Positions 1 to 9,997 are shown, counted from the stretch's first letter. The stretch: 64,000 nucleotides of DNA from Aureibaculum flavum (GCF_016406085.1 NZ_JAEHFJ010000002.1:496001-560000), one strand, 5' to 3'. Program-made: numbers and translations. Notes: generated by a model not told the origin, from the letters alone.

Positions 1-1572
1 ATCAATAGTCTTATTTGTTTTAGACAAGAATTCTTGAACTAAAGATATAGAATATGCTAGTACATTTTTTCTGATTCTTCCAATTGCATTCTTTCCTGCA
101 CCATACCTTGTTTTTAATAATTTATAAAAAATAAAAGACCCGACTAGGTTAGAATAATATTCTTCGCCTATTTTTTTGTTTTCAATATCAAAATAATCCC
201 TTAAGAAATTATATCTTTTTTCCGCACTAGCAACAGAAATAAATGGTTCTATTTTTTTTCCTATTGCACAGAAGTATAAAATTGTTAAATCTGATTTTTC
301 TATTTTATTACTTTGAGGAAAAAGGTTTACAAAGTAATTTACGTTTTTACTTAGATTTTTTTCAAGTGAATATTGGCCTCTTGTACGTTCAAAGTAATAA
401 TAATTGTTTGAAGCAGGACTTCTGAACTTTTTAGAACAAGTGTGCAAATTGATTAAAAATTCTTCATTACTTGATAAATCTGATTGTTTTACTGCATTTT
501 GAAGGTTACTATTTTTTGCAATTGTTGATTGTATCTTGACTGAATCAATATTTCTTCTGATTTCAGTTATTTTTGCCATAACATTCACCTTGTCTAAATC
601 AACATTTACCTTAGTTTTTTTTGCTTCTTGAGAGGCAAAGAAAATCGAAGATGTAGTTTGTCCACCGTTTACAATTTGAAAATTTTTAAATGTTTTAACA
701 GATTTATCTTCATTTAAAATTATTTCAGATACAGTTATACATAGCCCGTTATTATAAGCTAAAAACATTTCTGGTGCATTTATTAAAGTATCTTTTATTC
801 CTTTATTTACTTTAATTCTACTAGATAAAAACGACCTTACATTACTCTCTAATAATCGACCACCAAAATCACTATAGATATTATAAAGAAATTCACCAGG
901 CAAGATAGTGATAGCTGTACCATAACTAGAATTTCCTATCTGTGGTTTAAGAACATTTATCGGTTTACTATAAAAATCTTCTACTTCAATATCTAAATTT
1001 TGATTACTTTTATGAAGTCTTTCCAACTCTTTTATGTCATAAATTCTAAAATTGTAATCAATATCAGAATCGTAATCTGGTTTTGAAATAATCCTAGTGA
1101 CGTCTACTTCTTTTTTGTTTACTGCTGTATTATTAGTTAATAAATAACAATCTATTTTTACAATATTATTTTTTATCCCTGCTTGAAACTCTCTATTTAA
1201 TGCAGATAAAATATTTGCTTTGGGAATATTATATTCATCATGTCTAATAACATAATTTAAAACCCTATATAACTGTTTGAAAACTTGTTCAACATCTTTT
1301 AAATTTAATTTCCCTGCTTCATCAAAATTATTATAATTTGCAACAAAAAGAGATAAAACAGTTTCATTTTCATTTATACAAAAACCATTAATTTTTAAAT
1401 TTCTTCCACCATCATTTTCTTTAAAAAAGGGGGAGTGTTCAAAACTAGAAATCAATGAAGAATCTGTTAAATATTCTGAAACAATTTCACAAAAAGATGA
1501 TTCGCCATTTAATTGAGGGTCTTGTGAAATTTTCTCCTCTATTAATGATTTTAATGTTCCAAAATAACTCAT
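1..1572 (-). CDS. AIPR-family protein (abortive infection / phage resistance), 3' end outside window
   Basis: Open from the ATG at 1572 to base 1 without a stop, giving 524 codons; the C-terminus lies beyond the left edge. AIPR hallmarks are visible: an FLAYNNGLCITVSE stretch, then FKNFQIVNGGQTT, then IAKNSNLQNAVKQSDLSSNEEF. The AIPR family (Pfam PF10592) is named for abortive-infection phage resistance; its biochemical activity is poorly defined. The ATG overlaps the stop of the upstream PD-(D/E)XK gene by 4 bp (ATGA), so the two are translationally coupled and it is the fourth gene of the ATPase-Z1-nuclease-AIPR operon. Assignment is from visible motifs plus this characteristic neighbourhood. 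Confidence 0.85.
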   Translation of the reverse strand, partial: MSYFGTLKSLIEEKISQDPQLNGESSFCEIVSEYLTDSSLISSFEHSPFFKENDGGRNLKINGFCINENETVLSLFVANYNNFDEAGKLNLKDVEQVFKQLYRVLNYVIRHDEYNIPKANILSALNREFQAGIKNNIVKIDCYLLTNNTAVNKKEVDVTRIISKPDYDSDIDYNFRIYDIKELERLHKSNQNLDIEVEDFYSKPINVLKPQIGNSSYGTAITILPGEFLYNIYSDFGGRLLESNVRSFLSSRIKVNKGIKDTLINAPEMFLAYNNGLCITVSEIILNEDKSVKTFKNFQIVNGGQTTSSIFFASQEAKKTKVNVDLDKVNVMAKITEIRRNIDSVKIQSTIAKNSNLQNAVKQSDLSSNEEFLINLHTCSKKFRSPASNNYYYFERTRGQYSLEKNLSKNVNYFVNLFPQSNKIEKSDLTILYFCAIGKKIEPFISVASAEKRYNFLRDYFDIENKKIGEEYYSNLVGSFIFYKLLKTRYGAGKNAIGRIRKNVLAYSISLVQEFLSKTNKTID

Positions 1573-2603
1573 TGTAAATTAATTAACGTATTAATACTAT
1601 CTTCTAATACTTTTTGTTCTTGAAGATTAAGAACATATTCTACTCTTTTAATTGCTTTAGATATATCTGCTCTGGCTAATTTCGGAAACCCTGAGTCAAT
1701 ATTATAGAGATTTGGCCCATTAATGATTTGAAATCCAAAATCTATATATTCAATCTCTGCTTCCGCTAAATAACCCACATCTAATAATAAGCCCTCAAAC
1801 TCAAATTTAGCATCCAAATCATTTTTTAACAGTCCTTTAATATCTTCAACTAGATTAGGTAAAGACTGAAACGATGAATTTTCACTTATTCTATGCCTTT
1901 TAAGTTGATAAACAGCTAGAAATAATCGTTCTAAACCACTACAATCTAATTGATACTCGTTATTTATTTTAACTTCATATTGATTATTCGAGGTAGTACA
2001 TTTAACTTCAATTGCTTGAGTATTAGGAAAAATAAAATCTTGATTTTGTTTTTTGGGCCCTACCCAACTTGTCACAATATCTAATAAGTTTTCTTTGTTG
2101 CATTCTAACAATGTTTTAAGCATTGTCAATTCTGCAAATAAACCAATCTGTCCATTTTCTGACAAAACTCCTGTTTTTTTAGATTTAAAAAAGTTCATCC
2201 AAGACTTGACCCTCTTTAAAATATCTAAAATAACTAAATCAGAATTTGAGTTTTTTGCTGTCTCTACTATATCAGTAATGAAAGCATAAAAAATATCTTC
2301 TTCAGTATTTCTATCAAGTTTAATACTATAATAAGTATCTAAACCGGTTGTACCAGGATCGGGAACAGGAAAAGTATCCACCTGAATACTATCTAGTGTA
2401 TTGATATTATTTATAATAACATCAGATTGTTGCCCACCATTTTTTAATTGTAACAGAACACATTGTTGGTTGTCAGAAAGTTTATCAATAGCTAAAATAG
2501 TTTTATATCTATTAGCATCATCAAAATCTACAAGTCGAGTATCATATTGCCCACCAGGCTTTACATCCCGTATCAATTCTGTAAATATTTCTTTTATACT
2601 CAT
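1569..2603 (-). CDS. PD-(D/E)XK nuclease-like protein, DUF4420 family
   Basis: A 344-residue protein. The candidate nuclease core is Glu158 (in GLFAELTML), Asp189 (in NQDFIFP) and Glu199-Val-Lys201 (in AIEVKCT), the usual E...D...ExK order of PD-(D/E)XK enzymes. This matches the DUF4420 family annotated as putative PD-(D/E)XK members, and it is the likely DNA-cutting subunit of the module. It begins 3 bp after the stop of the Z1 gene and its stop overlaps the start of AIPR by 4 bp. No signal peptide or membrane segment is seen. The family call is good; nuclease activity is inferred from motif spacing. Confidence 0.8.
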   Translation of the reverse strand: MSIKEIFTELIRDVKPGGQYDTRLVDFDDANRYKTILAIDKLSDNQQCVLLQLKNGGQQSDVIINNINTLDSIQVDTFPVPDPGTTGLDTYYSIKLDRNTEEDIFYAFITDIVETAKNSNSDLVILDILKRVKSWMNFFKSKKTGVLSENGQIGLFAELTMLKTLLECNKENLLDIVTSWVGPKKQNQDFIFPNTQAIEVKCTTSNNQYEVKINNEYQLDCSGLERLFLAVYQLKRHRISENSSFQSLPNLVEDIKGLLKNDLDAKFEFEGLLLDVGYLAEAEIEYIDFGFQIINGPNLYNIDSGFPKLARADISKAIKRVEYVLNLQEQKVLEDSINTLINLQ

Positions 2604-2606
2604 AGC

Positions 2607-5432
2607 TTAATTAATATTATCGTTTACCATTTGATTGACTAGCACATCAACAGAGTTATTGTTTATAGATCTACTATTAGGGAGACAAGAAGGTGTCGCA
2701 ATAGATATCCCATATGGTAAAGCGATATATTGTCCACAATCATTATCTTTTAAATCCTCTAAACCACTATGCATATTATCGATAGAAGGCGTATCTCCAC
2801 GAGAAACATTAATACTACTATAAAAAAACATTGGATCTAGTGCTACAAAAGTGATTATCGGTCTCTCGAGATATAAACAAGTTACAGAAGGGGTTCTTTT
2901 TTCTTTAATATTCAACTCATCTTTCTTATCTCCAATAAAATCAGACAAATAATTAGCATCTGTTAGTTTACCATTAGGTACCTTAAAGTGATTTGGATTA
3001 GGTTCTGTATCATTTCTCCTAGCAGTATTTCTTTGAGCTAGACCAATTTCTTTATCAATAAAAGTATAATTATCTTGTTTTCCAGGTTTTCTACCAACTA
3101 TAACAACATCGATTGTTTCGTATCCAGACTTCTTGTAAAACTCAAAAATTTTATCAAGATCTAAACTTCCATTATTGTTAATTATTGAAAAATTATCATT
3201 TTTTAATTCATCTAATTCTCCATCTATGTTGACGTTTTTAAAAATTAGTTTATTGTCAAACTCGTTAATATTACATCTATCTTTTATTCTATCAATTATT
3301 TTACACAAAATATTATGATTGTTAATAATTGTATCTGGTTTACGTGATATTGAATTTGTGATAACTTCACCACCAGCCCAACTTAATCGCATAGGTCCAG
3401 CTACTCCCATTTTTGAAGTAACTGACAAACTTGTTGTAGATTGCCTAATTTTAATTAAAAAATCTCTTGGTGATGCATTACTTCTAATCATGGCTGAAAT
3501 ATTTTCATTCATGATGGTATCAGCGTAGCAAATTTCACCAAAATCTATAGCTATTTCTGTAGTTGTTATAATTCTACACAGATCTGCATAATTAGAACGA
3601 TAACCAAACCAACGCCCCATTTGCATTAATGTATCAAATGTCCTAGCATGTCTGATAAAGTAACTTGTATGCAAACCTTCCAATGTCAACCCTCTAGACA
3701 TTGTGTTTCCTCCGATAGCTATTACTTTTCTTCCATGCGGGTATAAATGATAGTCTAAGCTTTGCCCTTTATTATCTTTGTGTCCATTTACTACTAAAAT
3801 TTCAACAGCAGCAATAAAGCTTCTAATATGGTCTCTTAATTCACTGAAATTTATTGGTAAGTCAAAATTATTATTTGCAAATGATTCATTTTCAGAATAT
3901 GCGTGAGTATAAAATTGTTGGTTATTAACTTGCTCTTGTAATCCATCGATATTACCTCCGTGAAATAGATCACTTAATTCTGTCCACATTGTCTCACTAT
4001 TACACTCAATACCATCTTTAAGTTCACTCCAATAATTTTTAAACATCTCTCCTAATGCGTTCTGTATCATTGTTAAATGGGATACGTGTATTAACATAGA
4101 CATGTGAGACCTTTCTTGACCTCTAAAAAAACGTAATGCTCCTGAAACAATAAATTGCTTAGTCGCTACTTTTAAAGAATCTGGCATATTTAGCTCCTCT
4201 ACTTCTTCTTTATAATAAGACTTAAGTTGTCCTGGAAAACCTTCAGTACTATCCATCTCCATTATACCAGGCAAGCCTTGGTCAAAATATTTTTCTGGGC
4301 CTAAATAGTTTGACGGTTGTTTCAGTCTTACAATAAAATCCTCAGGAAAAATACTTTGATGATGTTCGTTATCTAAAGGAATTAACACATTTGCATATGG
4401 AGTTGCTGTATAGCCGGTATAACATCTTCTGCTAAACTTATTAATCAAATCAACAATCCCTGCATTGATAGCTGTTGGTTTATTTTCTTCATCTATATTT
4501 CCATCTTCATCAATTATAGGAGCATCGAGGTCTTCTAGCTTAAAATTATTATTAATACTAGCTTGATCGGCTTCATCATCTATAATTAAAACAGCTTTAT
4601 TGGATTGAGACTCCATGTTAATACCAATAACATTCTCTAACCATTTATTCATGTTTTTTAACGGATGAACGTTTTTCTTTATTACAGCAATTAAAGGAGC
4701 TTCTAAATTGAAATTTATACCATTCATATTTGCTGCAGCAGAATTAAAATCACCTTTAGCATCTGCAGTCGTTAAGGATTGCGTTTGATTATCAAACCTA
4801 TTCATTAGTGTTCCAACACCTACTGCAGTTTCCTCTCCGTTAATTTTTTGTTTACCGTTAACCCCTTGATCAATTCTAAATTGAGTTTGTTGACGTAAAT
4901 TATTATGCATACCTGCTAAAACAACTATAAACTGATATCCTACATCAATAGCCTTGTTTATCAACCCAACATAATTACCTGTTTTACCTGATTGCACATA
5001 ACCAATAACTAAACCCTTTTTCTCAAAATGATCTGTTGTACTAGGGTTAGACATCCCATCTAATATAGCATCAGTACTCTGGTCAATTTCATCTATAACT
5101 GTTTGTGGTAGTTGTTGTATTTCCGACAAGTATCTTTTATAATTATTCCAAAACGGAAAATCAAATAAATTAGGATTGTTTTGTTTGTAATTACGAACCC
5201 ATGGTATTCTATGATTATATAAAGTTTCACTTACTCCAATAGTAATTGTATAATGAGATTCCAACTCATTTATGATTTCTTCCCAATTAACATTAGGGTA
5301 ACTATCCGGAGTGTAAACTGCTTTAAAACGAATTACTTCTTCTCGTATTAGATGAGTTGTAATTTCTATCCCTGCATCTTTTTTGACATTTAATGTAGCA
5401 TGAGCTGCATTTTTAATAATAGTACTCTCCAT
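2607..5432 (-). CDS. Z1-domain SF2 helicase-like ATPase
   Basis: A 941-residue protein with a complete nucleotide-binding core. There is a Walker A-like GYVQSGKT at about 144-151, a Walker B DDEAD at about 285-289, a motif-III-like YTGYTATPYANV, and a C-terminal RecA-type motif running IGGNTMSRGLTLEGL then QMGRWFGYR. This is the Z1 domain (PF10593), a superfamily 2 helicase-like fold found repeatedly beside AIPR and GHKL ATPase genes. It probably acts as the DNA-translocating or remodelling motor that couples the ATPase to the PD-(D/E)XK partner. Its start lies 3 bp after the ATPase stop and its stop 3 bp before the nuclease start, so the operon is tightly packed. Confidence 0.9.
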   Translation of the reverse strand: MESTIIKNAAHATLNVKKDAGIEITTHLIREEVIRFKAVYTPDSYPNVNWEEIINELESHYTITIGVSETLYNHRIPWVRNYKQNNPNLFDFPFWNNYKRYLSEIQQLPQTVIDEIDQSTDAILDGMSNPSTTDHFEKKGLVIGYVQSGKTGNYVGLINKAIDVGYQFIVVLAGMHNNLRQQTQFRIDQGVNGKQKINGEETAVGVGTLMNRFDNQTQSLTTADAKGDFNSAAANMNGINFNLEAPLIAVIKKNVHPLKNMNKWLENVIGINMESQSNKAVLIIDDEADQASINNNFKLEDLDAPIIDEDGNIDEENKPTAINAGIVDLINKFSRRCYTGYTATPYANVLIPLDNEHHQSIFPEDFIVRLKQPSNYLGPEKYFDQGLPGIMEMDSTEGFPGQLKSYYKEEVEELNMPDSLKVATKQFIVSGALRFFRGQERSHMSMLIHVSHLTMIQNALGEMFKNYWSELKDGIECNSETMWTELSDLFHGGNIDGLQEQVNNQQFYTHAYSENESFANNNFDLPINFSELRDHIRSFIAAVEILVVNGHKDNKGQSLDYHLYPHGRKVIAIGGNTMSRGLTLEGLHTSYFIRHARTFDTLMQMGRWFGYRSNYADLCRIITTTEIAIDFGEICYADTIMNENISAMIRSNASPRDFLIKIRQSTTSLSVTSKMGVAGPMRLSWAGGEVITNSISRKPDTIINNHNILCKIIDRIKDRCNINEFDNKLIFKNVNIDGELDELKNDNFSIINNNGSLDLDKIFEFYKKSGYETIDVVIVGRKPGKQDNYTFIDKEIGLAQRNTARRNDTEPNPNHFKVPNGKLTDANYLSDFIGDKKDELNIKEKRTPSVTCLYLERPIITFVALDPMFFYSSINVSRGDTPSIDNMHSGLEDLKDNDCGQYIALPYGISIATPSCLPNSRSINNNSVDVLVNQMVNDNIN

Positions 5433-5435
5433 AAT

Positions 5436-6956
5436 TTATAATTTTTCGTTGTCAACACCTAATTCGATTAATCGTTCTTTATCAAAGGACAGACTATTAA
5501 AAGGTTCTATATTAATTAATGTATTAAATGCTGCATTTACATTCATGCTTATTTTATAGACCTCCATTATACCTTTAAATTTCTCATAAATTTCGTGATC
5601 ATCTTCCAATGGTTGTTCTACCTCATTGTTAGCTTTTCTAGAAAAAATATTATCTACAGGAAGGTAATTTTCTATATATCTCAAAATTTGCTTAAACTCC
5701 TTTTGCATTGATTTATCTGAAGAGCATTTCTTTAAAAATTGATCGAATAATGGATGTTTTATGTTGATTTTATATTGATTTTTCTCTCCGGTCTTTACTC
5801 CTTTAGATTCAAAATTCCATATTGGTTGAATCTCTGTTTCAGTATTCTTTTTTCTAATTTTATGCCTCTTAACCCCTCCATGAAACCTAAATGTATTGTT
5901 AGCTTCCGATCTTATTCTATTACACTCAGCCCTAATGTCTGATTCAGCGAATCTAGGAATAGAAACTGAAGATTTACTAATATTTACTCCCCAAGCCAAA
6001 TCAGAATCTAAACTATTAGATAAATTAATCTCAACTCTTCCTAAAATATAATGATGCTCTTTATTAAATAGACCTAACCAACTTCCACGATAGATTAATC
6101 TTTTATTTCTGTAAACGAAAAATCCTTGATTTTGATTAAAAGTACCAATCTCTGATTGACTCTCGTATTCATTTTTATTCTGAAATTCACTAGAATGTTT
6201 CAAAACATGTCCCTTCAAAGAATAAGTTCCATCTCCAGAATTATATTTAAATAATTTCTCTTGAGTAGAAAGTGCAGTTTTATATGGATCCCAATATTTC
6301 ACTAATGTTCCATTTAATCGAATATCGACACTGTTTTTAAATTTATGGTATATCAATTCAAAATGATTTCTAACTTTCGAAAGTTCCGAATAAAAACTAG
6401 AGGTAGAAGTAATTTTAACTTTATCTAAATTTTCCCAAATAACTACTGTCCAACTATCACTATCAAAAATCTCTTTATTTTCAATTCTTGCCTTTATTTT
6501 TTCTATCAATAGTTCATGATTGTCTAATGAATATACCTCCCATCCATTTTTATCAATATAATCAAGATCAAAAATTAAGGAATTAATAGTTTCTTTTTTT
6601 GAAATCAAAGTCAATTTTCTGCATTGAGAAAAACTAGCCGTTTTTAAACCTAATCCAAACCTCCCTAAGTCCTCAATATTTCTCTCACATTCAATTCCTT
6701 CACCACCTAATGTTAGTGCCTTAATCATATCTTCCATGGTCATGCCTGCACCGTCATCAACAATCGCCATCCATTCTAAATGATCAATATTCTCATTAAA
6801 ATCATTATTTACAATTTCTATCTTATTTGCTTTAGCAGCAATGGAATTATCAATTATATCGGAAAGGGCTGTTTTTAAATTATACCCAATACTTCTAAGG
6901 GAACCTAAAATACTTCCTGGTTGTGGTTCAATTTTAAACTTACTCATTAATGACAT
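5436..6956 (-). CDS. GHKL (Hsp90/MutL/histidine-kinase fold) ATPase of the Z1/AIPR module
   Basis: A 506-residue protein whose first 110 residues hold the three GHKL ATP-binding boxes: LSDIIDNSIAAKA (N box, about 31-43), DDGAG (67-71) and GRFGLGLKTASFSQ (98-110). The GLGLKTA form resembles MutL/MORC-type ATPases rather than histidine kinases, and no DHp or receiver domain is present. The C-terminal 350 residues have no recognised motif. It is the first gene of the four-gene minus-strand operon. In this family context the ATPase is thought to gate DNA recognition or looping by nucleotide-driven dimerisation; that role is inferred. Confidence 0.88.
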   Translation of the reverse strand: MSLMSKFKIEPQPGSILGSLRSIGYNLKTALSDIIDNSIAAKANKIEIVNNDFNENIDHLEWMAIVDDGAGMTMEDMIKALTLGGEGIECERNIEDLGRFGLGLKTASFSQCRKLTLISKKETINSLIFDLDYIDKNGWEVYSLDNHELLIEKIKARIENKEIFDSDSWTVVIWENLDKVKITSTSSFYSELSKVRNHFELIYHKFKNSVDIRLNGTLVKYWDPYKTALSTQEKLFKYNSGDGTYSLKGHVLKHSSEFQNKNEYESQSEIGTFNQNQGFFVYRNKRLIYRGSWLGLFNKEHHYILGRVEINLSNSLDSDLAWGVNISKSSVSIPRFAESDIRAECNRIRSEANNTFRFHGGVKRHKIRKKNTETEIQPIWNFESKGVKTGEKNQYKINIKHPLFDQFLKKCSSDKSMQKEFKQILRYIENYLPVDNIFSRKANNEVEQPLEDDHEIYEKFKGIMEVYKISMNVNAAFNTLINIEPFNSLSFDKERLIELGVDNEKL

Positions 6957-7183
6957 TTGGATTTTTAATGAAATTTTACATTTTTTTATTGCTTTTTTTC
7001 ATAAACATAATCAAAAAAAAGGAAAGCTTAATCTTTATCAATAATGTTTGTTTTATCCCATGTTTTTTTCTCCATCATACATTATAATAATGTCGTGTGT
7101 ATTTACAATATTAGAATTACATAAGAAAATGATTTCGAAAATTTTGAGTACTAGAGAATAAAAAAATAGTTTCATTTTATAAA

Positions 7184-7837
7184 TTATTTGAGGTAGTAAA
7201 AGTTTAAAAGATTTACATATAGGTCAAGGTGTTTTAGAATTGCTTCAATTTTCGCAATGTATTTACCATTTCTTAGTTCAACTGTTGAGATTCTAATTGT
7301 TTCAATTCCTTTAATTTCCAGATAGTTGTCTCTACTTTTGTCAGAACCCCTTGTTACTTCACCAAGTTTATGTTGTTGCCCATCTATTTCAATGACAAGC
7401 TTGACCTGTGGTAAATAAAAATCGACTTGTTGATTTATGAAGTTCTTATTTTCTTCTCCAACAATTTCGTAAATTTCAATCTCTGGAATTAAAAGAGATT
7501 TTATGAATGCATATTCGCGAAATTCATTTGGTATGGTATTTTCAAAAAAGTCTTTCGCTGGATAATAGTTCCTTTCTCTATCTCCCTTAATGATATCGTT
7601 CCAAATTGGCGTTTCGTTGGTTGCGAATAGAAAACGCTCTTTAAAATTTTCTAATTTGTGAATTTTGCCTAAGTGCGATTATAAATATTTAGAAAGAGCG
7701 GTTGGAAAACCACGTTGTAATATATTTTTTGTGACATAAAGAGTAGATAACAAATTTGTTTTGTACTGATTTGTTACAAGATTCTGAATTACAAAATTTG
7801 GATTTGTATAGGTATAATTAGCCGTATATTTTTTCAT
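7184..7837 (-). pseudogene. Broken DUF559/Vsr-like endonuclease gene (one in-frame stop)
   Basis: From the ATG at 7837 one frame stays open for 218 codons to TAA at 7184-7186, except for a single TAA at 7679-7681 after residue 52. After that stop there is no Met, so the distal part cannot easily be translated alone. The distal part has the DUF559/Vsr-type nuclease core: VDFYLPQVKLVIEIDGQQH, then a Glu-rich helix and ETIRISTVEL. The broken codon sits in LSKYL-stop-SHLGKI; a one-base change from GAA or CAA would explain it. It lies 227 bp upstream of the GHKL-Z1-nuclease-AIPR operon on the same strand, where Vsr-like nucleases are often found, so it may be a lost component. An older unrelated remnant is possible. 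Confidence 0.75.
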
Positions 7838-7949
7838 TCAATTTTCAAATTTTTATTTATGACATAATTTGATTTAGCTAATAATTCATATTCTACATAT
7901 GTGTTTTTTATACCAAGGTATTCAAATTCTCTACATTAGATTTTATTCA

Positions 7950-8669
7950 CTATTTTTTACGAAAAATACTTATTAAGTTCTCTGCGTCTTTGAGACCTTT
8001 TTCATCGAAATTCAGTCTAAAGTGCATGAGTGCATTTCTATACTGTCTAGCACTGTCTAGCAAGCCAATTATTGTTTTTTTATCTAGATAGTCTAACCCC
8101 ATTTCACTGTATTTTTTAGAGATTATTGTTATATACTGCCCAAACTCAATATTTTCTGGGTTTACTGGTATTGGCTTATCAAGGCCTTCGGCATCTATTT
8201 CCTCTAGATTTATATTTCTATCAATAATTCTACTCCTTATTTCATTCTCTAAATTTTCATAAACCATAAAGCGATTAGCATATACTTCAAGAGCATTAGC
8301 TACAACTCTAGGTGTTATTAAATGGCTATATTGACCATGATCATTTCTAACAAGTATCGCGGAATCATTATGAAGTAACTTCATAGTATCCTGTAAGGAA
8401 TTTTGCATGTTTACTTCAGGTAATTTTTTATGTTTAAAATTATTGATTGGTACATCTTGAATTTGTTTATTAGGATTCTCTATTAACCATCTAAAAATTT
8501 CTTTTCTTTTATACAATCCCACGTTTCTTTTCCCGTCCTGATCAATAATAGGAAGGTGTGAAATGTTCTCGGAAAGCATTTTAGTGTATACTTCTTTTAT
8601 AGATGCAGAACTTTCTACTTTAATTAACTCTTTAGCGAAGGCTTGGATGGATTCAATACTATGATTCAT
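7950..8669 (-). CDS. CBS-pair protein with C-terminal HEPN-like RNase motif
   Basis: A 239-residue soluble protein. Residues about 8-130 form two CBS-like repeats, the first around MLSENISHLPIIDQDG and the second around TMKLLHNDSAILVRNDHG; CBS pairs usually bind adenine nucleotides. Residues about 170-239 are helical and carry DSARQYRNALMHFRLNF, where Arg211-Asn212 and His216 fit the RX4-6H signature of HEPN nucleases and toxins. A plausible reading is a ligand-gated RNase, but the HEPN call rests on one motif. It lies 112 bp upstream of the broken nuclease gene and may belong to the same defence region. No partner antitoxin is adjacent. Confidence 0.6.
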   Translation of the reverse strand: MNHSIESIQAFAKELIKVESSASIKEVYTKMLSENISHLPIIDQDGKRNVGLYKRKEIFRWLIENPNKQIQDVPINNFKHKKLPEVNMQNSLQDTMKLLHNDSAILVRNDHGQYSHLITPRVVANALEVYANRFMVYENLENEIRSRIIDRNINLEEIDAEGLDKPIPVNPENIEFGQYITIISKKYSEMGLDYLDKKTIIGLLDSARQYRNALMHFRLNFDEKGLKDAENLISIFRKK

Positions 8670-8857
8670 AATAATAAAATTGGGTTTACGTAGATAACTT
8701 TAATGTGTTATAGATACGGGTTGATTTTAATTTTTTGAGAGAAATCAAATATAATCTAAAAATACCTTGAAATAAAATTATTAGATTCTATTTTATTCCT
8801 CTCCATAAGGATTTAAACTATCAAATTATGGTAATTTAATCTAACTAAACACTTGAT

Positions 8858-9796
8858 TTATGTAATGGTACTATTGATTACAAAAGTCAATTTGTTAATT
8901 TCAAGTTTTTGTTCATTGTCATGACTATAAGCTACAAGATGGCCATCAATTTTTTTATTGGCTATACTATAGTCTAAACAGCATATATTATTTTTGTATA
9001 AGGAAGGTTTACCTTCTAACCAATAGTGGCCAAAAAAAACAGGCTTTTCGTTTCTTAAATAATACTCCGCATTATTTAAAGTAGATAAATCAATTCTTAT
9101 ATTAGGAAGGACAGACAAAGGTTTAACACTAATTTCCTTGTAGGTGATTTCTTTGGGGTCTTCCCACCATTTAATTCTAATTCCCCCCCTTTTATTGCCA
9201 TCTTTGTCAAAAAAACACAATCCATTTGGCAGTCTAATTTCTTTACCTTTCAAGATTAATTCAATAGCTTCATTCAACTTTGTTCCCTTTTTTATAGATT
9301 GGCATATTAAAACATCTGTCAAGCAATTGTTTTTTAACTCTGTCTTTAGAAAATTTATACTTTCGCTATCCCAACAGGCATGGACAGCTCTAAACGTTTC
9401 TGTTTCATAGAATAAAGGCAATGATTTAAACCATTCTAAATATTCTTCGTATTCTTTTTGTCTGTTTTGAAATTGTTTTAGAGTTTCGTAATGTTGGGTA
9501 ATATTTTTAATTGAATGTTTCCGTAAATGTCCGCCTTCAGATTCTAGAAAATGAAAGCATAGTGCGTTGTATTCATGATTACCCATTAATGCAATGGCAC
9601 TTTTATTGTCAACCATTTGTTTTACAATTTCTAAAGTTTCTCTAATTTTAGGTCCTCTATCAATATAGTCACCAACAAATAAAACTTTTCTATTGGGGTG
9701 AGCGTAATAATTATTCTGTTTCGAATATCCTAATTTTTGTAGTAATTCTTTCAGTTCGTCTGCATATCCGTGTATGTCGCCAATTAAATCAATCAT
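8858..9796 (-). CDS. Calcineurin-like metallophosphoesterase (PPP-type Ser/Thr phosphatase family)
   Basis: A 312-residue protein with the full phosphoesterase signature: GDIHG at 6-10, GDYIDRGP at 42-49, GNHE at 72-75, a VHACWD histidine block and a GHYW block. These correspond to the dimetal ligands of PPP-family phosphatases and bis(5'-nucleosyl)-tetraphosphatase (ApaH)-like enzymes. The substrate cannot be read from sequence; protein phosphatase or nucleotide hydrolase are both possible. It has no signal peptide, so it is cytosolic. It is monocistronic: about 190 bp separate it from the CBS gene, and the gene at 9998 diverges from it. Confidence 0.85.
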   Translation of the reverse strand: MIDLIGDIHGYADELKELLQKLGYSKQNNYYAHPNRKVLFVGDYIDRGPKIRETLEIVKQMVDNKSAIALMGNHEYNALCFHFLESEGGHLRKHSIKNITQHYETLKQFQNRQKEYEEYLEWFKSLPLFYETETFRAVHACWDSESINFLKTELKNNCLTDVLICQSIKKGTKLNEAIELILKGKEIRLPNGLCFFDKDGNKRGGIRIKWWEDPKEITYKEISVKPLSVLPNIRIDLSTLNNAEYYLRNEKPVFFGHYWLEGKPSLYKNNICCLDYSIANKKIDGHLVAYSHDNEQKLEINKLTFVINSTIT

Positions 9797-9997
9797 TGCT
9801 TGTAGTATGGGTTTTGCGTATTCACATTAACCTGTTTGTAACACTTAATGCCTTATTACAAATATAAAATTTTGGTTATAATAAGAAACTCTTCTTATTC
9901 CATGCAAAAATGCTATACTTAAGAGTCAGTTCTATTGCTATTATTTAATATATTTACAAAACAGACCTCTAATTTAAGCTATTTTAGAACATACTCT

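Noticed and set aside
7028-7075. A 15-codon minus-strand frame (ATG at 7075) directly upstream of the GHKL ATPase gene, beginning MEKKTWDKTN.
   Set aside because: Too short to support and no homology is recognisable; it may be a leader or a relic of a lost first gene, but the sequence does not decide this.
9935-9997. Upstream extension of the small gene at 9998 from a TTG codon.
   Set aside because: The ATG at 9998 gives a cleaner start, and the extension has a different, AT-driven composition.
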